This document shows, in pieces, positions 34,047 to 43,524 of a stretch of 45,768 bases of DNA. The notes under the pieces are model-generated. The model worked only from the letters and a program-made list of their open reading frames with translations. It had not been told where the DNA came from and ran no database searches. Source of the DNA: JBDTMT01 sp033764095 (GTDB lineage: Bacteria; Desulfobacterota; Binatia; HRBIN30; CADEER01); contig JANRJF010000488.1 of assembly GCA_033764095.1 (NCBI GenBank), positions 1 to 45,768 of the forward strand. Direction: 5' to 3'. Position 1 is the first letter of the stretch. The number at the start of each line of letters is the position of its first letter. A program made the translations under genes and the position numbers.

Positions 34047-34694
34047 CTAGGCGCCCAGGCGGACCAGGTGCATCGACTCGGTCGGCTGGGCAGCGAGCAG
34101 GTCGATGCGCACCAGCTCGGCGAGCGACGCGGCGCCGAGCTTCTGCATCACCCGGGCGCGGTGCACTTCGACGGTCTTCTCGCTGATGCCGAACTCGCTC
34201 GCCACGACCTTGTTCGGCTTGCCGATCACCACCTGATCGAACACCTCGCGCTCGCGCGCGGTGAGCCCCGCCAGCCGCTTGGTGATCGCCTCGCGCTGGG
34301 CGCGGCGGCGGCGACGCGACGAGTCGACCTCCATCGCCTGCTGCACGCGCTCGAACAGCGCGGCGTCGGAGAACGGCTTCTCGAAGAAGTCGAAGGCGCC
34401 GCGTTTCAGCATGCTGACCGCGGTGCCGACATCGCCGTAGCCGGTCATGACGATCACCGGCAGCTCGATGCGCTCGCGCACCATCTCTTCCTGCAGCACG
34501 ATGCCGCTCATGCCGGGCAGGCGGACGTCGAGCAGCAGGCAGCCGGCCTGCTCGCGCCGATAGCCGGCCAGAAAGGCCTCGGCGCTGGCGTACCCCTGGC
34601 ACTGGATGCCGCCGCTCTCGAGCAGCCACTGCAGCGAGTCGCGCAACGAGTCGTCGTTGTCGACGATGAAAGTGGTCGACTCCTTCGTTTCCAT
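34047..34694 (-). CDS. Second FixJ-like response regulator
   Basis: 215 residues from the ATG at 34694, with GGGGGA six bases upstream. The frame extends upstream without conserved sequence. Receiver: FIVDNDDS with acidic residues at 12-15 (one is Asn13), phosphoacceptor Asp56 in LLDVRLPG, Thr84 in MTGYGDV, Lys107 in EKPFSDA. The HTH is LTAREREVFDQVVIGKPNK then EFGISEKTVEVHRARVMQKL. It is about as similar to the convergent neighbour as expected for an old duplicate pair. It may control a different target set. A sigma-54-like site lies about 50 nt upstream. Confidence 0.92.
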   Translation of the reverse strand: METKESTTFIVDNDDSLRDSLQWLLESGGIQCQGYASAEAFLAGYRREQAGCLLLDVRLPGMSGIVLQEEMVRERIELPVIVMTGYGDVGTAVSMLKRGAFDFFEKPFSDAALFERVQQAMEVDSSRRRRRAQREAITKRLAGLTAREREVFDQVVIGKPNKVVASEFGISEKTVEVHRARVMQKLGAASLAELVRIDLLAAQPTESMHLVRLGA

Positions 34695-34745
34695 GTTTGT
34701 CCCCCGTCTGTCGGCCTGTCTGCCCGGGCCGGTTGAACTCCCTAG

Positions 34746-34761
34746 AACACAGGCCGTGCCA
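34746..34761 (-). promoter_or_regulatory. Candidate sigma-54 promoter upstream of the second FixJ-like gene
   Basis: On the minus strand TGGCACGGCCTGTGTT has a perfect -24 box (TGGCACG) and correct spacing, but GT in place of the -12 GC. It ends 51 nt upstream of the ATG at 34694. It is paired with a similar imperfect site ahead of the other regulator, both near the sigma-54 activator at 31431. Confidence 0.33.
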
Positions 34762-34886
34762 GCCGCCGCGCGCCCCGCCGCGGCGTTCTCGGCACCAGCC
34801 ACTGTCTGGTCGGCTGGACAGGTCCGCGGCGGCGACCGCCGCCGACTGCACAGCCGATTGGACACCCGCGGGGCAACCTCGCTCGC

Positions 34887-36791
34887 TCAGGCCCCCCACA
34901 AGCGGCGGCACAGCCCCGAGGCGCGCTCCACCGGCGTCGCCACCGCCCGCTCGACGACTTCGCGCGTCGCGACCAGCAGGACGGCGTGGCGCGCCCGGGT
35001 GACCGCCGTGTAGAGCAGCTCGCGCGACACGATCGGCGACACCCGGCGCGGCAGCAACAGGGCGACCTGATCGAACTCCGAGCCCTGGCTCTTGTGGACG
35101 CTGAGCGCGAAGACCGTCTCGTGCTCCGGCAACCGTGCCACCGCGATCGGGCGCACGCCGCCCTGCCCGTCCGGAAAGTACGCGACGCGCGCCGCGGCGA
35201 GCGGATCCGCCGCCGCTTCGGCGGCGCGATCGATGACCCCGACGTCGCCGTTGAACAGCCCGAGACCGTAGTCGTTGCGGGTCACCAGGATCGGCCGGCC
35301 GGGGTACTCGACCGCGTCGGGCTGCAGCCAGCCGCGCGCCGCCAGCAACTGCTCGATCTGCGCGTTGACCGTCTCGACCCCGAAGGGTCCGCGACGGTGC
35401 GCGCAGAGGACGCGGAAGGTCTCCAGCGCACGCAGCCGCGCCAGCGGCGTCGCCGCCCGCGCGAACGCGGCGAAGCCGCGCACCACCTCCTCCGCCAGCT
35501 CCGCGTCGATCGCGTCGCCGGCCGGCTCGCGCCAGCGCACCGCGCCGCCCGCGGCGCAGGCGTCGAACAGCTCCGCCGCGTCGCCGGCGTTGACCGCGCG
35601 CGCGACGCGGCCGATGCCGCCGGCGGCGTCGTAGCGGTAGCTGTGGGTGAGCACGACAATGCTGTCGGCGATCGGCGCCGCGGTGGCCGGCGCCGGCGCG
35701 CTCCACAGCGACAGTTGCGACGCCGCCGGTGCGGGCGACGCCGGGTCCGCCGCGATGACGTCGCCGCACGCCGCGCGCACCGCCGCGGCGAAGGCGGCGG
35801 ACGGCAGGCGCGCCACGCCGCTGTTGCAGATGTCGCCGAGCACCGCGCCGGCCTCCACCGAGGCGAGCTGGTCGCGGTCGCCGAGCAGGATCAGCCGCGC
35901 CTCCTCCGGGAGCGCGTCAGTGAGGTGCGCCATCAGCGCCAGGTCGACCATCGAGGCCTCGTCGACCAGCGCCACGTCGATGCGCAGGCGATTGCCGCGA
36001 TGGTGGCGGAACGCCGCGCTGCGTCCGGGCAGCGCCCCGAGACAGCGGTGGATGGTCGCCGCGTCGAGTTGAATCGCGGAGCGCACGGCGGCGACGCAGT
36101 CGAGCGACGCCACGCCGGCGCGGATCGCCTCGCCGAGCCGCGCCGCCGCCTTGCCGGTCGGCGCCAGCAGCGCGACGCGTGGCAGCGGCCGCCCACTCGC
36201 CAGCGCCTGCTCGATCAGCAGCGCGAGGATGCGCACCACCGTGTGCGTCTTGCCGGTGCCGGGACCGCCCGAGATGACGCAGAAGCGCCGGCGCACGGCG
36301 GCAAACGCGGCGACGCGCTGCCAGTCGGGCGTGGCGCTGGTGGAGGGGAACAGCCGGCGCAGGCCGTCGCGTAACCGCGCCGCGTCGACGGCGCCGTCGT
36401 CCGCCGCGACGCGCGCGGCGATCGCCGCCGCGACGCGCTCCTCGTAGCGCCAGTAGCGGCGCAGGTAGAGCCGCTGCGCGCTCAGCACCAGCGGCGTCTC
36501 GCGCTCCCCGACCAGGCGGCTCTCGGCGAGCATCGCGCACCACGCCTGCGGCGCCGGCCAGCCGCCGGTGTCCACCGCCGCGCCGCCGTCATCGACCAGG
36601 CCGCCGGGCGCCGCCACCCGCTCGAGGTCGAGGCACACGTGCCCCTCGCCGACGGCGCGACTGGCGAGTGCGACGGCGAGCGCCACCTCCGGCCGCCGCT
36701 CGTCCACCAGCCGCGCCAGCGTGTGCGCCAGGTGGACGTCGAGGTCGGCGAGCACGCCGCGCTCGCGCAGCTCCTCCAGCCGCATCGTCAT
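34887..36791 (-). CDS. recD: Exodeoxyribonuclease V alpha subunit
   Basis: 634 residues from an ATG at 36791 that overlaps the recB stop as ATGA. Superfamily 1 helicase motifs are clear: Walker A SGGPGTGKTHTVVRI near 174-188, LLAPTGKAAARLGEAI, ATIHRCLGALPG, Walker B VALVDEASMVDL, LILLGDRDQLASVEAGAVLGDI, and VFALSVHKSQGSEFDQVALL, LYTAVTRARHAVLLVATR near the end. RecD is the fast 5'-3' motor of RecBCD, which processes double-strand ends and degrades foreign linear DNA. It is the third gene of a recC-recB-recD operon. Confidence 0.95.
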   Translation of the reverse strand: MTMRLEELRERGVLADLDVHLAHTLARLVDERRPEVALAVALASRAVGEGHVCLDLERVAAPGGLVDDGGAAVDTGGWPAPQAWCAMLAESRLVGERETPLVLSAQRLYLRRYWRYEERVAAAIAARVAADDGAVDAARLRDGLRRLFPSTSATPDWQRVAAFAAVRRRFCVISGGPGTGKTHTVVRILALLIEQALASGRPLPRVALLAPTGKAAARLGEAIRAGVASLDCVAAVRSAIQLDAATIHRCLGALPGRSAAFRHHRGNRLRIDVALVDEASMVDLALMAHLTDALPEEARLILLGDRDQLASVEAGAVLGDICNSGVARLPSAAFAAAVRAACGDVIAADPASPAPAASQLSLWSAPAPATAAPIADSIVVLTHSYRYDAAGGIGRVARAVNAGDAAELFDACAAGGAVRWREPAGDAIDAELAEEVVRGFAAFARAATPLARLRALETFRVLCAHRRGPFGVETVNAQIEQLLAARGWLQPDAVEYPGRPILVTRNDYGLGLFNGDVGVIDRAAEAAADPLAAARVAYFPDGQGGVRPIAVARLPEHETVFALSVHKSQGSEFDQVALLLPRRVSPIVSRELLYTAVTRARHAVLLVATREVVERAVATPVERASGLCRRLWGA

Positions 36792-39700
36792 GCCACCGCT
36801 CCGGCGAGCAGGGCGTCGAGCGCCGCGATCAGCTGCGGCGACGGGTGCTCGAAGGCGACGCCGGTCGCCGGCCCGCGCCCCGGCGCCATGCCGCGCACGA
36901 ACAGGTAGTAGATGCCGCCGAAGTCACGCGCGTAGTCGTAGCCGCGCACGCGCCGCCGCAGGTAGCGGTGCACGGCGACCGCGTAGAGGTGCGCCTGCAG
37001 CACGTAGTCGTGCTGCGCCATGGCGGCGGAGAGCGACGCCGGAGCGTAGTCGGCGGCGCGCGCACCGAGGTCGTTCGACTTGTAGTCGACCACGTACCAG
37101 CGTCCGTCGTGCTCGAAGACCAGGTCGATGAACCCGCGCAGGTACCCGGCCAGGGTGCGGAACGGCAGTCGCGCGAGCCGCGCCGCGTAGGCGCGCGTCG
37201 CTTCCGACGCGGCCCCTGCCAGCACCGCGGCGAGCCGCTCCGGCGTCACGCCGACGCGCGGCCGCCCGCCGACGTCGAGCGCCACCGGGAAGGCGAACTC
37301 CATCTCGTTCAGCCGCCGCGCCGCGGCGACGGCGCGCAGGCGCAGCGTGCCGGCGGCGTCGAGCGGCGTGTCGAGCACGTCGGCCACCGCCCGACACAGC
37401 TTGTCGACCACCCCGACCTCCAGGCGCGCCGCGCGCACCAGCGGCAGCGCCACCGCGCGGATCGCCGCCGCATCGGCGGCGGTGAAGTCGATGAGCTCGA
37501 AGACGCGATGGATCAGGGTGCCGAGCCGCCGGCCGCGCGGAAGTCCCTCCAACTCGGCCGCCGCGACCAGCGCGTCCGCCGGCGCCGCCGCCTCGTCGCG
37601 GTCGAGCCCCTCCTCGGCGCGCAGCCCGAGCGCCTCGCCGCCGGCGGCGAGCGCGGTGAAGCTGCTCACCCGCCAGGGCTGCGCCACACGCCACGGCGGC
37701 GGTGGCGCGTGCAACAGCGGCGGCGTCTCGCGCGCCGCCGTGTAACGCCGCTGGCGCGGCGCCTGCAGCAATCCGACCTCGATCGCGCCCGGCGCCTGGG
37801 CCGCCAACGCGGTGAGGTCGGCGACGACCTCGTCGTCGGTCATCTTGCCGACCGCGTCGGCGGATCTCCCGCGACCATGCAGCAAGCGCGCCAGCGCCGA
37901 GCGCTGGAATCCCGCGAAGCGGCCCCAGAGCACCACCGCCAGCTGCTGCGCGCGGGTGAGGGCGACGTAGGCGACGCGCGTCGCCTCGGCGAGCTCTTCC
38001 TCCTCGCGCCGATCGCGGCTGGCGCGGCGCGCCGGCCAGCCGAGGTCGAGCGTCAGCCCGCCGTCGCCGCCGTGAAAGAGCGGCACGTCGTTGTGGCTTT
38101 TGCCCACCCCCCACAGGAAGGGACAGAAGACGACCGGGTATTCCAGGCCCTTGCTCTTGTGCACGGTGGTCAGCTTGAGCGCCCGCACATCGCTCTCCAG
38201 GCGGATCTGCGCCGCCTCGCTCGCCTGCTCGCCGCGCACCGTCTCGTCGAGCCGCATGCGGCGCAGCCATTCGAGCAGCATCAGCGGCCCGCGCCGCTCG
38301 ACGCCGGCGGCGCGTTGCAGCAGCTCGCCGAGGTGGAAGAGATTGGTCAGCGCGCGCTCGCCGCCGACCTGCCCCAGCAGCCGCGCCGGCACGTCCTCCT
38401 CGTCGAGCATGGCGCGGAAGGCGTTGGTGAACCCACCGGTGCGCCAACGCGTGCTCCAGTCCTGGAAGCGGGTCATCGCCGTCTCCCACGCCACCGCCCC
38501 GTCGCCCTGCGGGGCGATGGCGGTGCTGTCGCGGCCGAGCAGGCGTGTCGCCAGCGCGGCGCGCACCGCGCCGCTGTTGCCGGGCTCGGCGAGCGCGCGC
38601 AGCACGCGCTCCATCATCTCCGCCTCCTCCGATTCGAAGACGCTCGCGTCGCCGAGCAGGACGCTCGTCACCCCGGCGCGACGCAGCGCCGCCTGCACCA
38701 TGTGCAGCTGCTTGTTGGTGCGGCTCAGGATGGCGACGTCGCCGGGCAGCACCCGCCGCGCCGGCGCGGCCTCGGTCGCCGCGAAGCTCACGCCGTCGAG
38801 CACGTCCACCACCTCGTCGGCGAGCACCTCGAAGAAGGGATGGCGGGCGTCGTTCGGCGTGTACAACGGCGGGGCGTTCTTCCGCTCGTGGACATCGAAG
38901 ACACCGGCGGTGGCGAGCCGGACACGCAACGCGGCGCTGCCGACCAGTCGGTCGGCGGCGCCGGGCGCGGGCGACGCCGGCTCGAACTGAATGCGCGCCA
39001 GGGTGAACGCGTTCGGCACGGCGAAGATGCGGTTCACCGCCTCGATCAGCGGCGGGCTGGAGCGCCAGTTGGTGAGCAGCGTGTGCCCTGCCCCGGCCGC
39101 GTCCGCCGCCTGGAAGTAGGTGAAGACGTCGGCGCCGCGAAAGGCGTAGATCGCCTGCTTCGGATCGCCGATCATGAACAGCGCCCCGCCGCCGCCGGCG
39201 TAGAGCTGGGCGAAGATCTCGAACTGGGTGGGATCGGTGTCCTGAAACTCGTCGATCAGCGCCAGCGGGTAGCGCGCGCGCAGGGTCGCGGCGAGTGCGG
39301 CGCCGCCCGGCGCGCGCAGCGCCGCCGCCAACGACTGCAGCAGGTCGTCGTAGAACTGGACGTTGGCCGCCGCCTTGCGCCGCGCCAGCGCGTCGGCGAC
39401 GTACGGCCCGACCGCCTGCACGATGGCGCGCGCCGCCTGCGCGTCCGCGTCGCCCAGCTCGGCCGCGTCGGGCTCGCGCAGGACGCGCAGCGCCGGATGG
39501 CGGACATATTGCTGCGCGATGTCGACCAGGCGCCGGCTGTCGGCTTTCTTCAATTGGTCGAGCAGCGTCGGCGACGCGGCGAACCAGTGCGTGGCGCGGA
39601 AGTCGCGCACCACGTCGACCAGCATGGCGCGCGCATCGCCGAACAGCTCGGTGTCGAACCGGACGCCGCTCTCGAACGCCAGCTCCTGCAGGACGCGCTG

Positions 39701-40081
39701 ACAGAAGCCGTGGATGGTGAAGATCGCCGCCTCGTCGAAGCCGTAGAGCGCCAGCGTCAGGCGCTCGCGGTCCGCCGCCGCGGTGCCGGCGGCGCGCCGC
39801 CGCTCGAGCAGGGCACGCAGCAGCGTGTCCTGCGGATCGACGGCGGTCGGATCCTCCAGGCCGCGGCGCGCCGCATCCAGCCGCGCCCGCACGCGCTCGC
39901 GCAACTCGGCGGTGGCGGCGTTGGTGAAGGTGACGATGAGGATGCGGCTCAGCTCGAGCCCGTCCTCCAGCACCGCGCGCACCACCAGCGTGGTGATGGC
40001 GTGGGTCTTGCCGGTCCCGGCGCTGGCCTCGACCAGGTGCACCCCGCGCAAGCCGACGGCGAGCGGATCGAGCCGGTTCAC
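36788..40081 (-). CDS. recB: Exodeoxyribonuclease V beta subunit
   Basis: 1097 residues from a GTG at 40081 that overlaps the recC stop as GTGA. N-terminal UvrD-type helicase: VEASAGTGKTHAITTLVVRA at about 17-36, IVTFTNAATAELRERV, FTIHGFCQRVLQELAF, LALIDEFQDTDPTQFEIF, LFMIGDPKQAIYAFRGAD, LTNWRSSP, LTTVHKSKGLEYPVVFCPF, and ATRVAYVALTRAQQLAVVL. The C-terminal PD-(D/E)XK nuclease has GFIDLVFEHDGRWYVVDYKSN near 985-1005, with the Asp and Asp-Tyr-Lys of the active site, followed by QAHLYAVAVHRYL. It is the 3'-5' motor and only nuclease of the complex. Length is slightly short of the E. coli protein. Confidence 0.96.
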   Translation of the reverse strand: MNRLDPLAVGLRGVHLVEASAGTGKTHAITTLVVRAVLEDGLELSRILIVTFTNAATAELRERVRARLDAARRGLEDPTAVDPQDTLLRALLERRRAAGTAAADRERLTLALYGFDEAAIFTIHGFCQRVLQELAFESGVRFDTELFGDARAMLVDVVRDFRATHWFAASPTLLDQLKKADSRRLVDIAQQYVRHPALRVLREPDAAELGDADAQAARAIVQAVGPYVADALARRKAAANVQFYDDLLQSLAAALRAPGGAALAATLRARYPLALIDEFQDTDPTQFEIFAQLYAGGGGALFMIGDPKQAIYAFRGADVFTYFQAADAAGAGHTLLTNWRSSPPLIEAVNRIFAVPNAFTLARIQFEPASPAPGAADRLVGSAALRVRLATAGVFDVHERKNAPPLYTPNDARHPFFEVLADEVVDVLDGVSFAATEAAPARRVLPGDVAILSRTNKQLHMVQAALRRAGVTSVLLGDASVFESEEAEMMERVLRALAEPGNSGAVRAALATRLLGRDSTAIAPQGDGAVAWETAMTRFQDWSTRWRTGGFTNAFRAMLDEEDVPARLLGQVGGERALTNLFHLGELLQRAAGVERRGPLMLLEWLRRMRLDETVRGEQASEAAQIRLESDVRALKLTTVHKSKGLEYPVVFCPFLWGVGKSHNDVPLFHGGDGGLTLDLGWPARRASRDRREEEELAEATRVAYVALTRAQQLAVVLWGRFAGFQRSALARLLHGRGRSADAVGKMTDDEVVADLTALAAQAPGAIEVGLLQAPRQRRYTAARETPPLLHAPPPPWRVAQPWRVSSFTALAAGGEALGLRAEEGLDRDEAAAPADALVAAAELEGLPRGRRLGTLIHRVFELIDFTAADAAAIRAVALPLVRAARLEVGVVDKLCRAVADVLDTPLDAAGTLRLRAVAAARRLNEMEFAFPVALDVGGRPRVGVTPERLAAVLAGAASEATRAYAARLARLPFRTLAGYLRGFIDLVFEHDGRWYVVDYKSNDLGARAADYAPASLSAAMAQHDYVLQAHLYAVAVHRYLRRRVRGYDYARDFGGIYYLFVRGMAPGRGPATGVAFEHPSPQLIAALDALLAGAVA

Positions 40082-43000
40082 GTCGCACTCCGGTGCGCGA
40101 GGAACGGGCCGTACACGGTCTCCGCCACCGCGACGAATCCGTCACTGCCGTCGCCGCCGAGCGCCGCGTCGACGTCGTGTTGCCAGAGCTGGGCGACGTA
40201 GGCGTCGTCGAGATCGCCGATCGCGCTTTCGTTCTCGCCGCCGACGAACCCGCCGCGCGCCCTGGCAAGTGCGCGCGCCAGCGGCGCCGGCTTGGCGCCC
40301 AGGCGCTCGTCGGCGTACGCGCGCGAGGCCTTCTTGAACAGGCGCAACGGCCGCTCGTGGGCCGACTGATACAACCGCAGCAGCTCGGCCAGCACGACGC
40401 GCGGATCAGCCACCGCACGGAACGTGACGCGGCCGGCGGCGTTCTTCTTGCCGCGCCCGACGAGCAGCGACTCGACGCCGGGCCGGACGGCGCTCAACGC
40501 CAGGTGGCGGATCCAGGCCACCAGCTCGTGATGGCCGCCGATGCGGGAGAATTGCGCTGCCAGCAGGCCGCGCTGGGCGACGTCGGACAGCGCACCGATC
40601 AGCCGCCACCCGTCGATCGCCAGGTCCACCGTCACGGTCGTACACGGCTCGGCGACGTCGGCGGCCAGCGCACGGACCACCGGCTCGATGCTCGCAACCA
40701 GATGCGCGCCCGGCGCGCCGAGCGGCAGCAGCCCTTCGCCGCGCAGCAGCGGCAGGCCGGCGGCGACGTCGCCGTGCTCGCGGGCATGGCCGAGCAGCCG
40801 GTCCCCGACCACCCAGTTCTCCAGGTTGTCGAGCTCGCCCGGCTCGCCGTCGTCGAGCAGGCCTTCGCGATCGTCGAGGTACAGATTGAGGCGGCGCTGC
40901 AGAAACCAGCGCGCGGGGTGGGTCAGGCAGCGCACCAGCTCGTCGAGGTCGACGTCGCTGGCCGGCGGCGCGGCGAGCCCGCCGACGACGAACGGCGGCA
41001 GCCCGCGCGGCTCCTGCAGCAGCGCCGCGGCGCCGCGGAAATGGCTGCCGGCGTAACTGCGCAGCGCCCCCTCGCCGCCCTGGAAGTAGCGCGGGCTGAA
41101 CGGCTGCAGCGGGTGCTGGGTGACCAACGCGGCGCGCGCGCCGTGCGGCAGGGCATAGGTCGCCTCGACCGCGTCGAGCAGCTCGGCGACCACCGCCGAG
41201 GGCGGCAGCGGCGTGTTGTCGCTGACGCTGCGGCCGACGTAGGTGATCAGCAGGCGCTCGCGCGCGGCCAGCAGCGCTTCGAGGAAGAGGTAGCGGTCGT
41301 CGTCGCGCGGCGAGCGGTCGCCGACCCGCGGCCGGCGCGCCATGCGATCGAAGCCGAGCGGCCGGCGGCTGCGCGGGAAGGCGCCGTCGCTCAGGCCGAG
41401 CAGGCAGACGACGCGGAACGGGATGGTGCGCATCGGCACCATCTGGCAGCAGGTGACGGCGCCGGTGAGGAAGCCGCGCGGCGCGCCACCCTGCTCCAGC
41501 GCCTCGGCGAGCAGGCGGCGCATGGTGTCGAGGTCGAGCGGCGCCTCGAAGCCGCCCTCGCCGGCGCGCCGCGCCAGCTCGGCGAGCGCCGCGAGCATCG
41601 CCTCGTGCTCGTGCTCGGTCGCTGCCGACACCGCGACCAGGCTGCCGAGCAGCGCGCCGAGCGCGCCGCGCCAGGCCTCGACCGGGCGCGGCTCGGCGAG
41701 CTCGCGCTGCGCACGCAGCAGCGTCTCGACGAAGCTGGCGAAGCGCCCGAGCAGCGCCGCATCGTCCCCCTCGACGTCCGGATAGGGCAGCGTGTCGGCG
41801 AACAGCCGATCGGCGTCGGGCAACGCCACGCCGAGCAGCAGGCGATCGAGACCGAAGCGCCAGGTGTTCTGTGCGCACGGCGGCTGCTGCTCGGCGACGC
41901 GATGCGCGGGATCGGCGCCCCAGCGGATGCCCGACTCCTGCACCCAGCGGCGCAGGCGGCCGAGCGCCTCGGCGGCGATGTTGAAGCGCGCCCGCACCGG
42001 CTCGAGACCGAGCAGGTCGAGCACCGTCGGCGCCGCCAGGCGGCCGGGCACCAACTCGAGCGCGCGCAGGAAGGCGTCGATCGCGTCGTGCGTGGTGCGC
42101 GCCGGACGGTCGGCGATGCGAAACGGGATGGCGGGGCGATCCGGACTGGTGAACACGGCGTCGAGCAACGGCGCGTAGGCGTCGATCGACGGCGCCATGA
42201 CGATCACGTCGTGCGGCGCCAGGCTGGGATCGCGCTCGAACAGGGCCGCCAGCTGATCGTGCAGCACCTCCACTTCGCGCATCGGCGCGTGGCAGGCGTG
42301 GATGGCGAGCGAGTCGTCGCCGGCGCGCCAGGCGACGCGCTGCGCCGGCGCGCGACGGCGCAGTGCCAGGATGTCGGACTGCAGCAGCGCCAGCGCGCTG
42401 CCGTCGCCCGGCTCGACGTAGCAGGCGGCATCCACGTAATCGGCGCGGCTCTCCAGCACCTGCTGGAAGTCGCGCCCGACGCGGCCCAGCGAGATGAGCA
42501 GCGGGTGCCCGTCGTCGAGATGCAGGGTCTCGGCGTCGAGACCGCCGGCAGCCGCCCGCGCGCGCAGCGTCTCGCGCTTCATCGCCAGGTCGCCCCAGTA
42601 GGCATCCGACGGGCTGAGCAGGAACATGTGCAGCTCGACGTGGCGCGCCAGCGCCACCAGCACCTCGACGTACAGCGGCGGCAGGGTCGAGAGGCCGAAC
42701 AGGCTGACGCGGCGCGGAAACGGCGGCGCCGGCGCGCCGCCCGCCTGCAACGCGGCGAGCAGCGCCGCCATCCGCGCGGTCGGGTGGGCACCGCCGCTGC
42801 GCGCCACCACGGCGCGCCACAGCACCGCCTGCCAGTCGGCGGCGTCGGCACCGCGCTCCCAGGCCTGCACCAGGTCGGGGCGGAAGATGGCGTACTGGTC
42901 GAAGAGATCGGCGAGCTTGCCGGCCAACGCGATCAGTCGCCCGCCGCCGCGGTCGTCGCGCAGATAGGCCGCCAGTTCGCCCCGCTGAAGGAGGGCGGTC

Positions 43001-43329
43001 AGGGGCGACTGGTCCCGCCGCCGCTCCGGCGACAGCGCCGCCGCGATCGCCCAGCGCACGCTCTCCGGCTCGAAGCGCGCGGCGCCATCGGCGTCGTCGC
43101 CGAGCACCGCCTGCGCCGCCTGGTCGATCAGGCCGCGCGGGAAGCCGAAGCCGGGGTTGGCCCAGACGCCGAAGCGGCGCGCCAGCTCGAGCCCGAGCCA
43201 ACGCGCCATTCCGGCGCCCTGCACGACGATCGCCTCGGCGGCGAACGGGTCGTCGGGCGGCGCTTCCACCACCGCGGCCAGCGCCTCGACCAGCGCCTCG
43301 GTGCGGTTGCTGCGGTGCAGGACGATCAT
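40078..43329 (-). CDS. recC: Exodeoxyribonuclease V gamma subunit
   Basis: 1083 residues from the ATG at 43329. The N-terminus MIVLHRSNRTEALVEALA, then VVQGAGMARWLGLELARRFGVWAN (about 35-58), is typical RecC. Later landmarks are RVSLFGLSTLPPLYVEVLVAL, HACHAPMREVEVLHDQLAALF, DVIVMAPSIDAYAPLLDAVF, and LLGLSDGAFPRSRRPLGFDRM. RecC recognises Chi and splits the duplex ahead of RecB; the Chi sequence of this organism cannot be read here. It opens an operon recC-recB-recD with overlapping stop/start codons, so the three subunits are likely made in fixed ratio. Confidence 0.95.
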   Translation of the reverse strand: MIVLHRSNRTEALVEALAAVVEAPPDDPFAAEAIVVQGAGMARWLGLELARRFGVWANPGFGFPRGLIDQAAQAVLGDDADGAARFEPESVRWAIAAALSPERRRDQSPLTALLQRGELAAYLRDDRGGGRLIALAGKLADLFDQYAIFRPDLVQAWERGADAADWQAVLWRAVVARSGGAHPTARMAALLAALQAGGAPAPPFPRRVSLFGLSTLPPLYVEVLVALARHVELHMFLLSPSDAYWGDLAMKRETLRARAAAGGLDAETLHLDDGHPLLISLGRVGRDFQQVLESRADYVDAACYVEPGDGSALALLQSDILALRRRAPAQRVAWRAGDDSLAIHACHAPMREVEVLHDQLAALFERDPSLAPHDVIVMAPSIDAYAPLLDAVFTSPDRPAIPFRIADRPARTTHDAIDAFLRALELVPGRLAAPTVLDLLGLEPVRARFNIAAEALGRLRRWVQESGIRWGADPAHRVAEQQPPCAQNTWRFGLDRLLLGVALPDADRLFADTLPYPDVEGDDAALLGRFASFVETLLRAQRELAEPRPVEAWRGALGALLGSLVAVSAATEHEHEAMLAALAELARRAGEGGFEAPLDLDTMRRLLAEALEQGGAPRGFLTGAVTCCQMVPMRTIPFRVVCLLGLSDGAFPRSRRPLGFDRMARRPRVGDRSPRDDDRYLFLEALLAARERLLITYVGRSVSDNTPLPPSAVVAELLDAVEATYALPHGARAALVTQHPLQPFSPRYFQGGEGALRSYAGSHFRGAAALLQEPRGLPPFVVGGLAAPPASDVDLDELVRCLTHPARWFLQRRLNLYLDDREGLLDDGEPGELDNLENWVVGDRLLGHAREHGDVAAGLPLLRGEGLLPLGAPGAHLVASIEPVVRALAADVAEPCTTVTVDLAIDGWRLIGALSDVAQRGLLAAQFSRIGGHHELVAWIRHLALSAVRPGVESLLVGRGKKNAAGRVTFRAVADPRVVLAELLRLYQSAHERPLRLFKKASRAYADERLGAKPAPLARALARARGGFVGGENESAIGDLDDAYVAQLWQHDVDAALGGDGSDGFVAVAETVYGPFLAHRSAT

Positions 43330-43426
43330 CCGACGATCCTAACCGCAGCCGACTGACAACGGCTGGCGCCGGCGGCTGGCTCCGCAGCGAGGAGCGCTGC
43401 GGCTCGCCCGGTGTCCCCTCTCGCGC

Positions 43427-43446
43427 ACTGAATTCTTGGGCAAAGC
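43427..43446. repeat. 20-bp dispersed element, copy 2
   Basis: ACTGAATTCTTGGGCAAAGC here is the exact reverse complement of 26150-26169. It lies in the gap upstream of recC and is directly followed by the C-rich hairpin at 43461-43481. Confidence 0.75.
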
Positions 43447-43460
43447 CCCCCTCACCCTGC

Positions 43461-43481
43461 CCCTCTCCCCGTGGGAGAGGG
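43461..43481. terminator. CCCTCTCCC / GGGAGAGGG hairpin
   Basis: A perfect 9-bp stem (43461-43469 with 43473-43481) with a CGT loop, preceded by CCCCCTCACCCTGCC. This form of intergenic hairpin is widespread in proteobacterial and environmental genomes. It lies 44 nt beyond the stop of the leftward GST gene (43525), where it could end that transcript, and ahead of the recC operon. Confidence 0.5.
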
Positions 43482-43524
43482 AATCCGGCACCACCACGCT
43501 CGCGGGGCGACGCCGCCGCGGCAC

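Noticed and set aside
36668..40201. Very long rightward open frame (over 1100 codons) opposite recB
   Set aside because: Composition is His/Arg/Gln/Ala-rich without motifs, while the opposite strand has full RecB motifs; antisense shadow.
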